A stretch of 50,415 nucleotides of DNA from Trichomonas tenax (taxonomy: Eukaryota; Parabasalia; Trichomonadida; Trichomonadidae): NCBI GenBank assembly GCA_023091735.1, contig JALKBU010000298.1:1-50415 (forward strand), in the 5' to 3' direction. Below, one piece after another: positions 1 through 8,548 of the stretch. Below the pieces are notes generated by a model. That model saw nothing but the letters and a program-made list of their open reading frames with translations. It was not told the DNA's origin and did not search any database. How positions within the stretch are numbered: the first letter of the stretch is position 1; every line of letters starts with the position of its first letter. A program made the position numbers and the translations under genes.

Positions 1-171
1 CCTGGTTTGGCCACTCGAGGGCTTTGGAAGTATCAGGCCGACCTCGCCATGCTTCGAATCATGCTTCTGTTGAATATGCATCTGGATGCATCTCTGCTAG
101 ATCACCAGGTCATCCTTCACTATGAGGTCACAACTACTCACAATGAAGTCTTCTTTGGCTTCCAACATTGA
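1..171 (+). CDS. Partial ORF at the window edge, unknown product
   Basis: The frame is open from base 1 to a TGA at 169-171 and encodes 56 residues, rich in Leu, Met and His, that enter from outside the window. This stretch is visibly more GC-rich than the AT-rich DNA right after it, as expected for a coding 3' end or a repeat fragment. The opposite strand is also open over part of the stretch, so the coding strand is not certain. I recognise no family and see no domain motif. It could equally be the tail of a multicopy element. Confidence 0.25.
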   Translation, partial: PGLATRGLWKYQADLAMLRIMLLLNMHLDASLLDHQVILHYEVTTTHNEVFFGFQH

Positions 172-252
172 GTTCAATACATTTCAACCTATTGACACTT
201 TTCCATTTTTCCCGTTCAAACACGTCACTTTCCTTTATTTTGACATTCTGAC

Positions 253-282
253 TTTACATGTCAAAAATAAGTTACATGTCAG
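253..282. promoter_or_regulatory. Two copies of the TTTACATGTCA motif
   Basis: TTTACATGTCAAA at 253-265 is followed by TTACATGTCAGA at 272. The same word, with A or T before CAAA, recurs upstream of several other genes in the window, most densely at 8367-8548. Here it lies about 330 bp upstream of the WD40 gene. A regulatory role is inferred from recurrence and position only. Confidence 0.35.
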
Positions 283-345
283 AAAAGCACGTTGTTCTAT
301 TTTGTCCCAGTCCCTCGACATTTATAAGATTTTGAAAATATCACA

Positions 346-617
346 ATGGTTGGTAGCTTCAGTATTCTATCTAATGAATTAACTGCACTATATGGTAAGT
401 TCAATATTTATTTGTTTGTTTTAAAATATCGATATATTTATATGAAAAACCAATAAAAAGTCGACCTATTTTATGCATAGGTAAAGGCAATGAAGAGCGA
501 TATATTAATAGTAATGACAGAGATCAATTCTTGTTCAAAATCGAAAATCGAAAAGATACAATAAGTTTTATTTGTCACCTTTATGTAAATTTTGATGAAA
601 GGAAGTGTTGTCGATGA
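346..617 (+). other. Possible two-exon short ORF or lost 5' exon before the WDR13-like gene
   Basis: An Inr-like TCACAATG at 341 leads directly into an ATG at 346. Read straight through, the frame stops after 36 codons. Removing GT...AG at 395-480 (GTAAGT donor, TTTTATGCATAG acceptor, 86 nt) joins two coding-looking stretches in frame into a 61-residue product ending at 615-617, overlapping the next gene's ATG by 23 bases. The donor and acceptor do not match the strict trichomonad splice consensus (GTAYGT and ACTAACACACAG). The join may therefore be chance, or a mutated 5' end of the downstream gene. Confidence 0.2.
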
Positions 618-1914
618 TATTACAGAATACGACGGAATTTATAGATCCGACGGCCGCGGTTATGTAAATTTCCGCAAATACTTCCTTAAGAAATTTGAAC
701 ATCAGCTAAATATCAAATACAGAGAAAATACTTATTTACCACTTCGCATTTTATTGTTAGAAACCACAAGAAGCAAAGCAAAGCATTCGCTTAACGATCT
801 CTGGCTTCTCTTGCATAGCAGAAGAATGAAAGCGCCAACAATTTTATCGATTTCTGTCAGTGATACCGAAATTATTCCTTGGAGACAAATGTGTTCTGCC
901 CTCAATGCTCCTGGGCCAGTTTCTTTCATAAAATGCGCACCATTCTCGAGAGAAAGGTTCGCATTCTCAACAATCGACGGAAGTATTCATTTTGCAAGCA
1001 CATCAAATCGTCAATTGCGCATCATTAGCTCTGTTTCGATCCCAGATGTTTCATTTATCAAGTTTGACTGGGTTTCAGAAACAATGGTTGCAGGAATTGG
1101 CGTTACTCAGTCATTGTTCTTCCTTTGCAATGATTCAAGGATCTTCGAACTTCCTATGCCATCTCCACCAAGCGAAGTTTCGCGTTACACAACTCCACCG
1201 ATAATAATTGTCGGAGATCGCGCAGGAGTTTTGTATAGCTTAGATCTTACAGAACTCAATCCTGTACACACAATGGATGCCTCTGCAAGCTTCAAACAGC
1301 CAACAAACTCAACAATTTCGAATATTGATCCGATTTATAACAAATTCCACAAGCTTAAGAAGCCCATCACAGCATTATGCGTACCACCAGATGGTAATGC
1401 TATCATCTGCGGTTCCTCTGATGGTGATATCGATATTGTTTTCGTTGAGCCGAAAGAATCTCGCTTCTTCAAGAGCTCAAGGAATGAGTTGAAATCAACA
1501 GGCGCCACACACATATCTATGCCAGGAATCCTCAATATCAAACCATGCTCAGTCGATGCTGTTGCCATTGTCCATATTCCAGATGGCGATTTGATTTTTG
1601 TTAATATGCGTTCAGAACTTTCCGGTCTTCTCATAAGTGAAGATGGATTCAAGCACGTCCTCCTGAAGAAGATGGTTCGCGTTCCTTCAATGAGAGCTAA
1701 GTGCCCAGCTGCAATCACATATGTTAGCGGCTCTTGGCTCTGGGTCGCTGGTACTGATATGGGTGACCTCATCATGCAGGAACAAGGAGAAGAAATTAGC
1801 ATCCTCACACTCCATGAGGCAACAATTGCTGCTGTTGAGTGGTGCAGACAACAGAAAAGATTCATCGCAGCTGATGTTTCAGGTCTTATCTCATTGTGGG
1901 AGAAAACAGAATAA
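595..1914 (+). CDS. WD40-repeat protein, WDR13-like
   Basis: A 439-residue protein. The in-frame codon just upstream (592) is TTG, so ATG at 595 is taken as the start; GTCACCTTT at 574, an Inr variant, lies 20 bases before it. The N-terminus has a basic helical stretch (about residues 15-60). Degenerate WD repeats follow, with blades visible around 'DGSIHFAS', 'VGDRAGVLYSLD', 'ICGSSDGDIDIVF' and the terminal 'ADVSGLISLWEKTE'. The order of the basic N-terminal segment, the 'DGSI' blade, the 'GDRAGVLYSL' blade and the closing 'D-SG-I-W' blade matches my recollection of WDR13, a WD40 protein with nuclear roles in animals. A WD40 fold is near certain; the orthology is inference. A substrate or partner cannot be read from sequence. 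Confidence 0.8.
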   Translation: MKGSVVDDITEYDGIYRSDGRGYVNFRKYFLKKFEHQLNIKYRENTYLPLRILLLETTRSKAKHSLNDLWLLLHSRRMKAPTILSISVSDTEIIPWRQMCSALNAPGPVSFIKCAPFSRERFAFSTIDGSIHFASTSNRQLRIISSVSIPDVSFIKFDWVSETMVAGIGVTQSLFFLCNDSRIFELPMPSPPSEVSRYTTPPIIIVGDRAGVLYSLDLTELNPVHTMDASASFKQPTNSTISNIDPIYNKFHKLKKPITALCVPPDGNAIICGSSDGDIDIVFVEPKESRFFKSSRNELKSTGATHISMPGILNIKPCSVDAVAIVHIPDGDLIFVNMRSELSGLLISEDGFKHVLLKKMVRVPSMRAKCPAAITYVSGSWLWVAGTDMGDLIMQEQGEEISILTLHEATIAAVEWCRQQKRFIAADVSGLISLWEKTE

Positions 1915-2167
1915 AGTATATTATTGCGTTTGCTTTTGTTTTGAAATTATATCCTGGTTTTCTATCATTAACATAAAAACAATGATCATGAAAATAAATT
2001 TAACTCAAAATAATAATGAAACATATGAATTTGTTTATTTTTGAGGGAGCAGTTGTAAATGATAATAGAATTAGTTCAATTTTCTTTAATATTATTATTT
2101 GTGTTTTGATAGTTAAAATAATATGTAACAAATCTATTTATTAACTCAACAATCAAGTTAAATGATT

Positions 2168-2446
2168 CTATTTCTTCTGGGCAGCCTGCTTAATAACGTC
2201 CTTTGTGCGAACTTGGGCAAGTTTAGCCTTTTCTTCAGTTGGTTTGAATGTGCGGATGTTTCCTTTCATCGGATCCTTAAGAGCACACTCCATAGCGCAG
2301 GCTTCAGCCTTCTTAATCAAAGCTGCTTTGATTGGATCGCGATGTTTTTTGTATTTCTTGTGCTGCTGTTGTTGATTTGGTTTAACGTGTTTTACTTTCG
2401 TTGGAACAGAGATTGTTGGACGCCTGGAATTTCCTCCCTGAGGCAT
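2168..2446 (-). CDS. Small basic protein, unknown function
   Basis: A 92-residue, lysine/arginine-rich protein starting MPQGGNSRRP. The frame is open to a TTG at 2485, but the first ATG is at 2446. It has a Gln/His/Lys tract (about residues 23-38), then a predicted helical segment with two cysteines ('AEACAMECALKDP') and a basic tail ending AAQKK. There is no signal peptide or membrane segment. The composition resembles small nucleolar or ribosome-associated proteins, but I recognise no family. The reverse complement of the Inr core (GTCACTTTTT on the plus strand at 2468) lies about 22 bases upstream of the ATG, the arrangement also seen before the CARMIL-type and cornichon genes. Codon use and clean ends suggest a real gene. 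Confidence 0.6.
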   Translation of the reverse strand: MPQGGNSRRPTISVPTKVKHVKPNQQQQHKKYKKHRDPIKAALIKKAEACAMECALKDPMKGNIRTFKPTEEKAKLAQVRTKDVIKQAAQKK

Positions 2447-2587
2447 TCTTGATTTTGTCAATATTTTGTCACTTTTTGGACACAAATCGATGCAGAATCT
2501 GACAATAAACTTATTTACTCGACAAAAAATTATTACGTGTCATAATTTTAAAACTAGGTCTAAAAACTATTTTCAGTTTATTAATCT

Positions 2588-4015
2588 CTATTTCATTGAC
2601 TGGTATTTAGAGTCAGACTCAGACAATGCGATTGAATTCGTTTCATTCTTCGGAACAATGATCCAGAATGAAAGACTTGTTGCAATGAGACCAGCAACAA
2701 AGCCAGAACCAATGTATGCCTGATTTTCACCAACCCTCTGGTTCAACCATGGCCAGTGCTTATGAATATAACCAACAAGCATAATAATAAGATTAGCAAC
2801 TTGCTGGCCACCAACGAGGAACATGTTGAGGGCACCAATGTTCTTTCCTAACTCTGATGGAGGGGAGTCAGCTGTAACGATTGAGAAAGGAATTGTATTA
2901 AAAACTGTTGAGCCCATACCTAATGGTGCCATGAGGGCCATAAGGATCCACCGGTTCTTTGTGAAGAAGACACCGAGCAAGCATGCGAAGATTAAGAAGT
3001 GAGATGTTGCATAAGCCATCTTTGTGCCAGCACAGTTGATAAACTTCTCGTGGACGAAGCCGTATGAGAATGAAAGTGTGTTGACGACAGCATTAACGAG
3101 CATACCAAAGCAGAGACCTTTATCTTTCTGTGTTGGGAAGACTTCGTTTGAGTAAAATGTTGTCATCTTGATAACAAAGCCAGTGAAGGAAGCCCATGAC
3201 ACTAAAAGTGCGATAGAAACACGAGTTTGAACTTTGGACATATGGAACAATGACTTAAGATCGAAAATCTTCTTGTTGTCGAGTTCCTCTACGAATGGTT
3301 TCTCCTTTGCAGCAATGATTGTTGTTGCTAGCGTAATAACAATTGCGGAAGTTGAAATAATTAAAGTAATCGAGAAAATTTTCTTCTGATATGATGGACT
3401 TTCGATGAAATATCCGACACCACCGAGTAAATTCGTAACAACAGCGCCCATACCGAGAAGAACAGATGAAATTGCAAAACCTTTTGTTCTTTGGTCAGGT
3501 GGAAGGATATCTCCGATAATAGAGCGTGCGGGGCTCTGGAAGGCGTTAATCGAAACGTATGTGAACGTCATCGATATTAATAACAGAATCTTCATCAGAA
3601 TCTTAGAGAGTTTATCGGCGTGCAAATACAAAAGGAAGAGTCCGGAAAGTCCAATGAATGTACCTAAACCACCACCGAACAAATAGGGACGGCGACGACC
3701 AAATTTCGAACGACATCTATCCGAATAGTGGCCTACAATTGGCTGTACGAAGAATCCACTGATAGGGCCAAGTGACCATGCAATGAATTTTGTAACAGAG
3801 TCCATATTCAATTTTGTCATCAAAGGATCAACGAGAGTGAAGACTGCTGTCCAGCCCACTTGGAAGGCGAGGCATGACATACATATGCAGTATATCTGAA
3901 ATGTCGAATAATGCTTTGGAGTGTCAATTAATAAATCGTTCATTGTAATTTGATTTATCGTAGAATAAGGTTTCTTCATCGTTTTTGTATTTCTGAAAGA
4001 AAAGCGGCTTGACAT
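2588..4015 (-). CDS. MFS sugar transporter of the SLC45/GPH (sucrose transporter) type
   Basis: A 475-residue polytopic membrane protein with about 12 hydrophobic segments. The signature of the plant SUC/animal SLC45 branch of the major facilitator superfamily is clear: 'SLGPISGFFVQPIVGHYSDR' (residues 81-100) followed by 'SKFGRRRPYL' (103-112), the loop 2-3 RGRR-type motif with intact D99 and R107-R109. The family couples uptake of sucrose or other sugars to protons at the plasma or vacuolar membrane; the substrate here is unknown. The length is usual for the family. The ATG at 4015 is used; in-frame Met at residues 13 and 25 are alternatives, since about 25 N-terminal residues precede the first conserved segment. 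It is tail-to-tail with nothing and shares strand with its neighbours. Confidence 0.88.
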   Translation of the reverse strand: MSSRFSFRNTKTMKKPYSTINQITMNDLLIDTPKHYSTFQIYCICMSCLAFQVGWTAVFTLVDPLMTKLNMDSVTKFIAWSLGPISGFFVQPIVGHYSDRCRSKFGRRRPYLFGGGLGTFIGLSGLFLLYLHADKLSKILMKILLLISMTFTYVSINAFQSPARSIIGDILPPDQRTKGFAISSVLLGMGAVVTNLLGGVGYFIESPSYQKKIFSITLIISTSAIVITLATTIIAAKEKPFVEELDNKKIFDLKSLFHMSKVQTRVSIALLVSWASFTGFVIKMTTFYSNEVFPTQKDKGLCFGMLVNAVVNTLSFSYGFVHEKFINCAGTKMAYATSHFLIFACLLGVFFTKNRWILMALMAPLGMGSTVFNTIPFSIVTADSPPSELGKNIGALNMFLVGGQQVANLIIMLVGYIHKHWPWLNQRVGENQAYIGSGFVAGLIATSLSFWIIVPKNETNSIALSESDSKYQSMK

Positions 4016-4541
4016 CGTATTTTGTCAATTTTTATTTTCACAGAACCATTTTCTTATTTTATAGCTTTTATTTTTACAAATTTTCATTTAAGGTTAATAT
4101 TTATCTCCTTTTAAGATTTTTCTTTGAGCATCGATTTATGGCTCTTTCGCAGCTTGGTTATGAAAAGACCAAAATTGATTTTAGTCATCCAACTGAGGTT
4201 ATCAGCAGATGCTTATTGAGAAAACACAGCTTAGAATCCATTGCTTCATTACGAGATATCGTATTATTGATATTGCAATGATTATTACATTCTAATTAAT
4301 GATGAATCTCTAATCTTGTTTTTTATGAATGAAAGAAGTCATTTTCTCACCGGGAGAAGTTCACACGGCATTACGATTTATGTAAATGATAAGCCTATGG
4401 AAGATCAACTCCAAAATGCAATGTAAGGTGATGATTTATTCGATATTTGATCTGTATCTAATTTATTAATGACAATTCAATGGGTAGATGTAAATAAGCG
4501 AAATATATGTTCCTATTAAGTAAAACGATAAATATATATAT
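4016..4541. other. Intergenic, with short unassigned ORFs
   Basis: 526 bp without a convincing gene. An ATG at 4138 opens 47 codons (stop at 4279-4281), and a second short frame ends near 4425. Neither has a clear Inr or recognisable family. A fragment in another frame near 4340-4390 reads like the 'REIQTAVRL' part of histone H2B, but its surroundings do not continue the similarity. Confidence 0.4.
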
Positions 4542-6002
4542 TTAGTTGAAAATAATCTTGAATCCACGACCTCCTTGGAACTGAGCTCCACCAAAGTTGA
4601 ATGTAAATCCGCCTTGATTGAACATATGGTGGACAGGCTGCTGATATTCCTGTCCCTCAGGTGGTGGTCTGAAGCCTGGATTATCGGGATCCTCACCGCG
4701 ATCATACAATGATTTCTTTTGTGGGTCACTTAAAATTTCATTGGCTCTGTTAACGTGCGCCATAATCTTTTCCATCTCTTTCTTCTTGATTGGATCGGAA
4801 TATTGATCTGGATGGTACTTGCGAACGGCCTTTCTCACAGCATCTCTGACTTGAGTTCTTGTGCAGTCACGTGTGAGGTTAAGCAATTCGTAGTAATCAC
4901 ACTTCTTTTCCTTTTCTCTTTGATCATATATTTCATTGATTGCTTGTTGGGCGCGTTTGTTGTCTTTGTCCTGATTTTGGACCTGCTGGAAGCATTTACT
5001 TGCAGTATCCAAGTCGTTCATCTTTCTTAAAATATCACCCTTTTCTAAAAGTAAGTCTGTTGAATTTGGATTATCTTTGAGGTGGTCATTGACGAATGTC
5101 AAAGCTGCCTGTGGCTTTGCATCTACCAAAAGCGCCTTTGTTTGCATTGCAATTGCTTTCAAGTGGGCTTTGGTATTGTTTTTACAATGCTTTGAGGCAA
5201 TGTTGAGGGCCTTGTTGGAGAACAGATAAGCATTCTCTGTATTTGAGTTGTTAACTGCAATATCAAACTTATCAATCGCACTTTTCAGTTCGTTATTTTG
5301 CCTGTTCAATGAAACACATGGACTGGCGGAAATAGCTTTCTGTGCGCATGTTACAAAGTGTCTCTTAGCGAATTCGTAATCATTTTCGCACAAAAAGTAA
5401 CGGCCACGTAATTCTAGTAATTTGATATTAGATGAGTCAAGCTGGATGGCTTCTGATGAAATTTCATTGAAATAATCATACTTATCTCCCATCAAAGCCG
5501 TTTCAGCAGCTTTGATCAACAAATTGATTGCTTTTGTGCACTCTTTGAGCAATTCTTTGTAGTTGATGATTGCCTCCTCGTAGTTGCCTTTCTTTTTATA
5601 GCTGTCAATTTGCTGAAGAGTGTCTCTAATCTGTCTAATCTTCATCATCGGCTCAGGTTTTTGCAATTTTTGAGCGTCATACTCAGCTTCATCAAAATTG
5701 CCAAGTTTAAGATGGCATTCGAAGCGAATTTCGTAGGCATTCTCGAGATTTGATTTGTCGAATTTGGATGATGTGATGGCGCGAGAAAGATCCTCAACAG
5801 CCTCTTTATACTGATCAAGGCCGAAGAAGCATTGTGCTCTCAGATAGAAAAGTTCTGGATCGGCATCTAAAAAACCGTCTTTATTAATGGCAGTTGTTGT
5901 TACGTCCTTACCAGCGAACCATTTGCGCTCAGAGACGTACTGACGCGCTCTATCTATCTGTATTTGGTCGCAATAACATAAATAATTAAGAAAAACAAAC
6001 AT
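4542..6002 (-). CDS. TPR and J-domain co-chaperone, DNAJC3/p58IPK-like
   Basis: A 486-residue protein. The codon at 6005 is TTG; ATG at 6002 gives a very short hydrophobic N-terminus (MFVFLNYLCYC) that could act as an ER signal peptide. Tandem TPR helices follow from about residue 15 to 355. A C-terminal J domain spans about 368-436 with the invariant HPD at 397-399 (context KYHPDQYSD) and the 'YDRGEDPD' end. It closes with a Gly/Phe tail typical of DNAJC3 and DNAJC7. Family knowledge: DNAJC3 is an ER-lumen co-chaperone that hands misfolded proteins to BiP through the J domain; DNAJC7 is the cytosolic counterpart. The hydrophobic start favours DNAJC3, but no ER-retention signal is visible. 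TPR plus J architecture is certain. Confidence 0.88.
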   Translation of the reverse strand: MFVFLNYLCYCDQIQIDRARQYVSERKWFAGKDVTTTAINKDGFLDADPELFYLRAQCFFGLDQYKEAVEDLSRAITSSKFDKSNLENAYEIRFECHLKLGNFDEAEYDAQKLQKPEPMMKIRQIRDTLQQIDSYKKKGNYEEAIINYKELLKECTKAINLLIKAAETALMGDKYDYFNEISSEAIQLDSSNIKLLELRGRYFLCENDYEFAKRHFVTCAQKAISASPCVSLNRQNNELKSAIDKFDIAVNNSNTENAYLFSNKALNIASKHCKNNTKAHLKAIAMQTKALLVDAKPQAALTFVNDHLKDNPNSTDLLLEKGDILRKMNDLDTASKCFQQVQNQDKDNKRAQQAINEIYDQREKEKKCDYYELLNLTRDCTRTQVRDAVRKAVRKYHPDQYSDPIKKKEMEKIMAHVNRANEILSDPQKKSLYDRGEDPDNPGFRPPPEGQEYQQPVHHMFNQGGFTFNFGGAQFQGGRGFKIIFN

Positions 6003-6319
6003 CAAAAAAATTATAAGGAAAATATTTGGCTAGACGATTATTTTACCTTCAATAATAAAATTTCTTTCCAATAAAGAAAATAGTTTTATTATATATTTGG
6101 AACACGTATCGGGTGTAGACAATAAATAATCTACGAAAAATTTTTGTTTATATGTGAGAATGTGGAGATATTAAAATAAGAATAGACGAAATTACGAATT
6201 TAGAATAATATATGGTGCGCAATGCGAACAGAATAAACAAACAGGCAAAAATTTTTGTCAAACTAAATTGAGAATATAGTTTTAGTCTTAGTAAATAACA
6301 TTACTAATATTAATGTGAA
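6003..6319. other. Intergenic between the DNAJC3-like gene and tRNA-Met
   Basis: 317 bp of AT-rich sequence with no open frame of note and no repeat that I can see. It must hold the start region of the minus-strand co-chaperone gene. The Pol III promoter boxes of the tRNA are internal to it and lie outside this interval. Confidence 0.5.
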
Positions 6320-6394
6320 AGCGATGTGGAACAGTTGGTTTAGTTCGTAAGGCTCATAACCTTAAGGTCGCACGTTCGAGTCGTGTCATCGCTC
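6320..6394 (+). tRNA. tRNA-Met (CAU)
   Basis: A complete cloverleaf. The acceptor is AGCGATG paired with CATCGCT (6320-6326/6387-6393), with discriminator C at 6394. The D stem is GAAC/GTTC (6329-6332/6343-6346). The anticodon stem is TAAGG/CCTTA around loop CTCATAA, placing CAT at 6355-6357. The T stem is GCACG/CGTGT with loop TTCGAGT (one G-U pair). The T-loop starts with TTCGA rather than the AUCGAA of eukaryotic initiators, and the anticodon stem lacks three G-C pairs, so it reads as elongator. The A1-U72 pair is, however, an initiator trait. There is no intron and no encoded CCA. A T6 tract follows at once. Confidence 0.95.
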
Positions 6395-6400
6395 TTTTTT
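6395..6400 (+). terminator. Pol III terminator of tRNA-Met
   Basis: Six T residues begin directly after the discriminator base, the usual RNA polymerase III stop signal. Confidence 0.8.
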
Positions 6401-6443
6401 CTTTTCCCAGATACCTGACATTTTTGAGATAATTTTAGCAGAT

Positions 6444-6690
6444 CTATGAAGCCCAAAGGAAGACGCATGCAATACTACAGTATGACTGGAATTGGTGAAA
6501 TCTGATAATTTCAATTTTTTTTAAAGGAATGACAGTTTTGTTTAACAGCGAATTATTCCTTTTAATAGCTGAGTCTGTTGTCAAAGCCGTGGTCTCATCA
6601 AATGAATCTGGGAAATATTTCTAAAGTAATTTTGTTCTCCCTTTCGGATCAAAAAGAATCAGGAATGGAATTATCTTCTTGCTAATAAAG
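6444..6690 (-). pseudogene. Degenerate coding remnant, unknown family
   Basis: On the minus strand a frame with coding-like amino acid use runs from about 6690 to a stop at 6444-6446, broken by a stop near 6615. It includes segments such as 'FPDSFDETTALTTDS' and 'IEIIRFHQFQSYCS'. It has no start codon and no recognisable domain. The rest of 6395-6933 holds nothing else I can support apart from the Inr of the next gene. It may be an old mobile-element or gene-family fragment. Confidence 0.3.
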
Positions 6691-6894
6691 GGAATTAAAG
6701 AATGAAAGAACGGTATCATTAATCTAAATAAATTTCCCATTGAAAAATTAAATCAACAAGATTGTAACTGAGCTCTTGCCAACATATTTGCCGAAATAAT
6801 TCCAATGCGGACAAATCATAAAGGGACTAAAACATCTTCGTTTTTATGCTTAAAAAACGAAGAAAAAAGGGATCCAAAAAAGTGAAAATTTTCG

Positions 6895-6903
6895 TCACTT
6901 TTC
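6895..6903 (+). promoter_or_regulatory. Initiator (Inr) TCACTTTTC
   Basis: TCACTTTTC matches the start of the trichomonad Inr consensus TCAYTWYTCATTA and lies 30 bases before the ATG of the next gene, in the coding orientation. Transcription would be expected to start at the A. Confidence 0.6.
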
Positions 6904-6933
6904 TTATAATTCTAATTTTTAAACGTTAACAGA

Positions 6934-7248
6934 ATGAACAAGTCAACCCATTTTTCACCAACATACGTCGGGGATGAAGAAGACTACCAGAAATTGTATA
7001 AAGAGGAAGCGGCGAAGTTCTGGGATCTTCAAAAAATACAACAAACAGCTGAAGAGAAAGATTTCGAAGATTTATGCCATAAACTTGAAGAGATGTCAAG
7101 TAAATTCCGCAACGAAATAGATTCAGCAGCATCTATCAATCAAGAATTGCAAGAGGAATACAATAAAATACCAAATCAAAAAAAGACATTAGAAAATCTC
7201 AAGGTTGAGGAAGAAGTTCTTACCAGAATATTGGCCAACTACAAGTAA
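6934..7248 (+). CDS. Small coiled-coil protein
   Basis: 104 residues starting MNKSTHFSPTYVGDEED. After a polar N-terminus it is almost entirely charged helix (about residues 20-100), rich in Glu, Lys and Gln, with heptad-like Leu/Ile spacing and no membrane segment. An Inr (TCACTTTTC) lies 30 bases upstream, supporting transcription and this start. Size and composition fit subunits of kinetochore, dynein-light-intermediate or prefoldin-like assemblies, but nothing here distinguishes them, so no function is assigned. Confidence 0.6.
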   Translation: MNKSTHFSPTYVGDEEDYQKLYKEEAAKFWDLQKIQQTAEEKDFEDLCHKLEEMSSKFRNEIDSAASINQELQEEYNKIPNQKKTLENLKVEEEVLTRILANYK

Positions 7249-7403
7249 TTATACATTACCTTGCCAACATTTAACTTGTTTGATTAAATAATAGATTTAA
7301 AAAGAATATCGTTATTTTTATACTGATAGCATATATTCATGCAAAGATTTATGCTAGGAAATATATAATCAAAAGATTTGCATTGGAAAAGAAATTTTAG
7401 AGA

Positions 7404-8279
7404 TTATATTTCATCAACTATTTCATTGTCCTGCTGACCATCATCATCACGATGTGGTGTTTCAGTATCTTCAGCCGGAGCAGCTGCGATCTCAGCTTCA
7501 AGAGCAGGAGTGATTTCTTGCAATGCTTCTTGAATTTCACTGTTATCAACTGGCTGTGGAGCATCATCCAAAGCGTCATTGAGTTCCTGTGGTGCATTGT
7601 TTCTCTTGAGGTTCTTCAGTATTGCCTGAGCCTCTGTGAATAATTGTTCTTCTTTCTCAGAGAATTGCGCCAAAATGCTGGAGTATGATGAGAAAGCGTG
7701 ATGAAGTCTTCTGACCTTGAAGATGTTGTATTGCTCACGTGCGTTGATGAAGTCTTGAAGCGCTTTCTTTTTCTCTTCGAGTACCTCTTTCTTGTATGCT
7801 TTCGCCTTTGCAACTGCTGCAGCGAGTTGTTCCTTCTTCTGTTCATAGTTTGGCTGCTTTTTCTCGTAGAGTTCTTTGCCCATTTCGTCTATAACTTTCT
7901 CTGACACTGCGTTGTACTTGTCAGTGATGTTATTATAGACATTGGCGAACTTCTCTACAGCGAGGAACCTCTCGTAACAGTCGCGGATGTCGTTTCCAGT
8001 GCGATTCTCGGAAGCTGCGAGCTGGCGATTAAGTTTTGCAGCTTGCTTGTAAATAGATGCATATTTCTTGAAATCCCGTGCGTACTCAGACGACCATGAG
8101 CGTACAAGCTTGTAAAGTGATTTTGCGAAAGTGTCAATCTCGTCAGCATATTTAATTCTGTTGTTAGACATGCTCTCCATATATTGGAAGATTTTCTGGA
8201 TGCTCTCCACTGCTGGATTGATCTCCTTTGGGTTGAGAATAACGCCCCTGATCTTAATATTCGTAAACAAATTACTCAT
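7404..8279 (-). CDS. BAR-domain-like coiled-coil protein
   Basis: 291 residues starting MSNLFTNIKIRG. The frame is open to a TTG at 8336, but an excellent Inr (TCATTTTTTATCG at 8308-8296 on this strand) sits 17 bases before the ATG at 8279, which decides the start. Residues about 20-225 form long amphipathic helices with the layout of a BAR dimerisation/membrane-curving module: a 'YADEIDTFAKSLYKLVRSW' helix, a middle helix rich in Lys and Ala, and a third helix 'QYNIFKVRRLHHAFSSYSS'. The last 60 residues are acidic and Pro/Ala-rich. Family knowledge: BAR proteins scaffold curved membranes in endocytosis. The fold assignment is inference from pattern; a plain coiled coil is the alternative. 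It is divergently transcribed from CSN2. Confidence 0.7.
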   Translation of the reverse strand: MSNLFTNIKIRGVILNPKEINPAVESIQKIFQYMESMSNNRIKYADEIDTFAKSLYKLVRSWSSEYARDFKKYASIYKQAAKLNRQLAASENRTGNDIRDCYERFLAVEKFANVYNNITDKYNAVSEKVIDEMGKELYEKKQPNYEQKKEQLAAAVAKAKAYKKEVLEEKKKALQDFINAREQYNIFKVRRLHHAFSSYSSILAQFSEKEEQLFTEAQAILKNLKRNNAPQELNDALDDAPQPVDNSEIQEALQEITPALEAEIAAAPAEDTETPHRDDDGQQDNEIVDEI

Positions 8280-8295
8280 ATTATTTTCTGATGAA

Positions 8296-8308
8296 CGATA
8301 AAAAATGA
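8296..8308 (-). promoter_or_regulatory. Initiator (Inr) of the BAR-like gene
   Basis: On the minus strand this reads TCATTTTTTATCG, fitting TCAYTW at its core, 17 bases upstream of ATG 8279. A second TCATCA follows in the 5' UTR. Confidence 0.6.
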
Positions 8309-8366
8309 GTGGATACAATTTTAATTTACTTGACAATTCGGAACCTATTTACAGTCAAATTTATCA

Positions 8367-8548
8367 TTTACATAACAAATTTTCATTTTACACGACACGT
8401 TTTTGAAATTTACACGACGAAATTTCAAAATTTACTTGTCATTTTCATTATTTATATGGCAAATTCAATTTTACACGACAAGATTTTATTTAATTTACAC
8501 GTCAAATTTCATTATTTTACGAATCATTTGAAAAGTTTACATGACAAA
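8367..8548. repeat. Seven-fold array of TTTACAYGWCAAA in a divergent promoter
   Basis: Copies: TTTACATAACAAA 8367, TTTACACGACAC 8387, TTTACACGACGAA 8409, TTTACTTGTCA 8431, TTTACACGACAAG 8470, TTTACACGTCAAA 8494, TTTACATGACAAA 8536. Spacing is 20-42 bp, and AT-rich linkers often carry ATTTTCAT or AATTTCA. The array lies between the BAR-like gene (leftward) and CSN2 (rightward), in a 544-bp region (8280-8823) with no ORF of note. It is not a CRISPR: the units are short and the spacing irregular. A transcription-factor binding cluster is the natural reading. Confidence 0.6.

Noticed and set aside
1335..1865. 176-codon minus-strand frame inside the WD40 gene
   Set aside because: It is a shadow of a well-supported gene, with no signature and no initiator.
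4340..4390. A short frame resembling the 'REIQTAVRL' part of histone H2B
   Set aside because: Only about 12 residues look similar; the frame stops at once and neither the preceding nor following sequence fits a histone.
6320..6394. Initiator tRNA-Met
   Set aside because: The T-loop and anticodon stem fit an elongator better; the A1-U72 pair alone is not enough.
8367..8548. CRISPR-like repeat array
   Set aside because: Units are only about 13 bp, spacing is irregular, copies vary, and the setting is a eukaryotic promoter.
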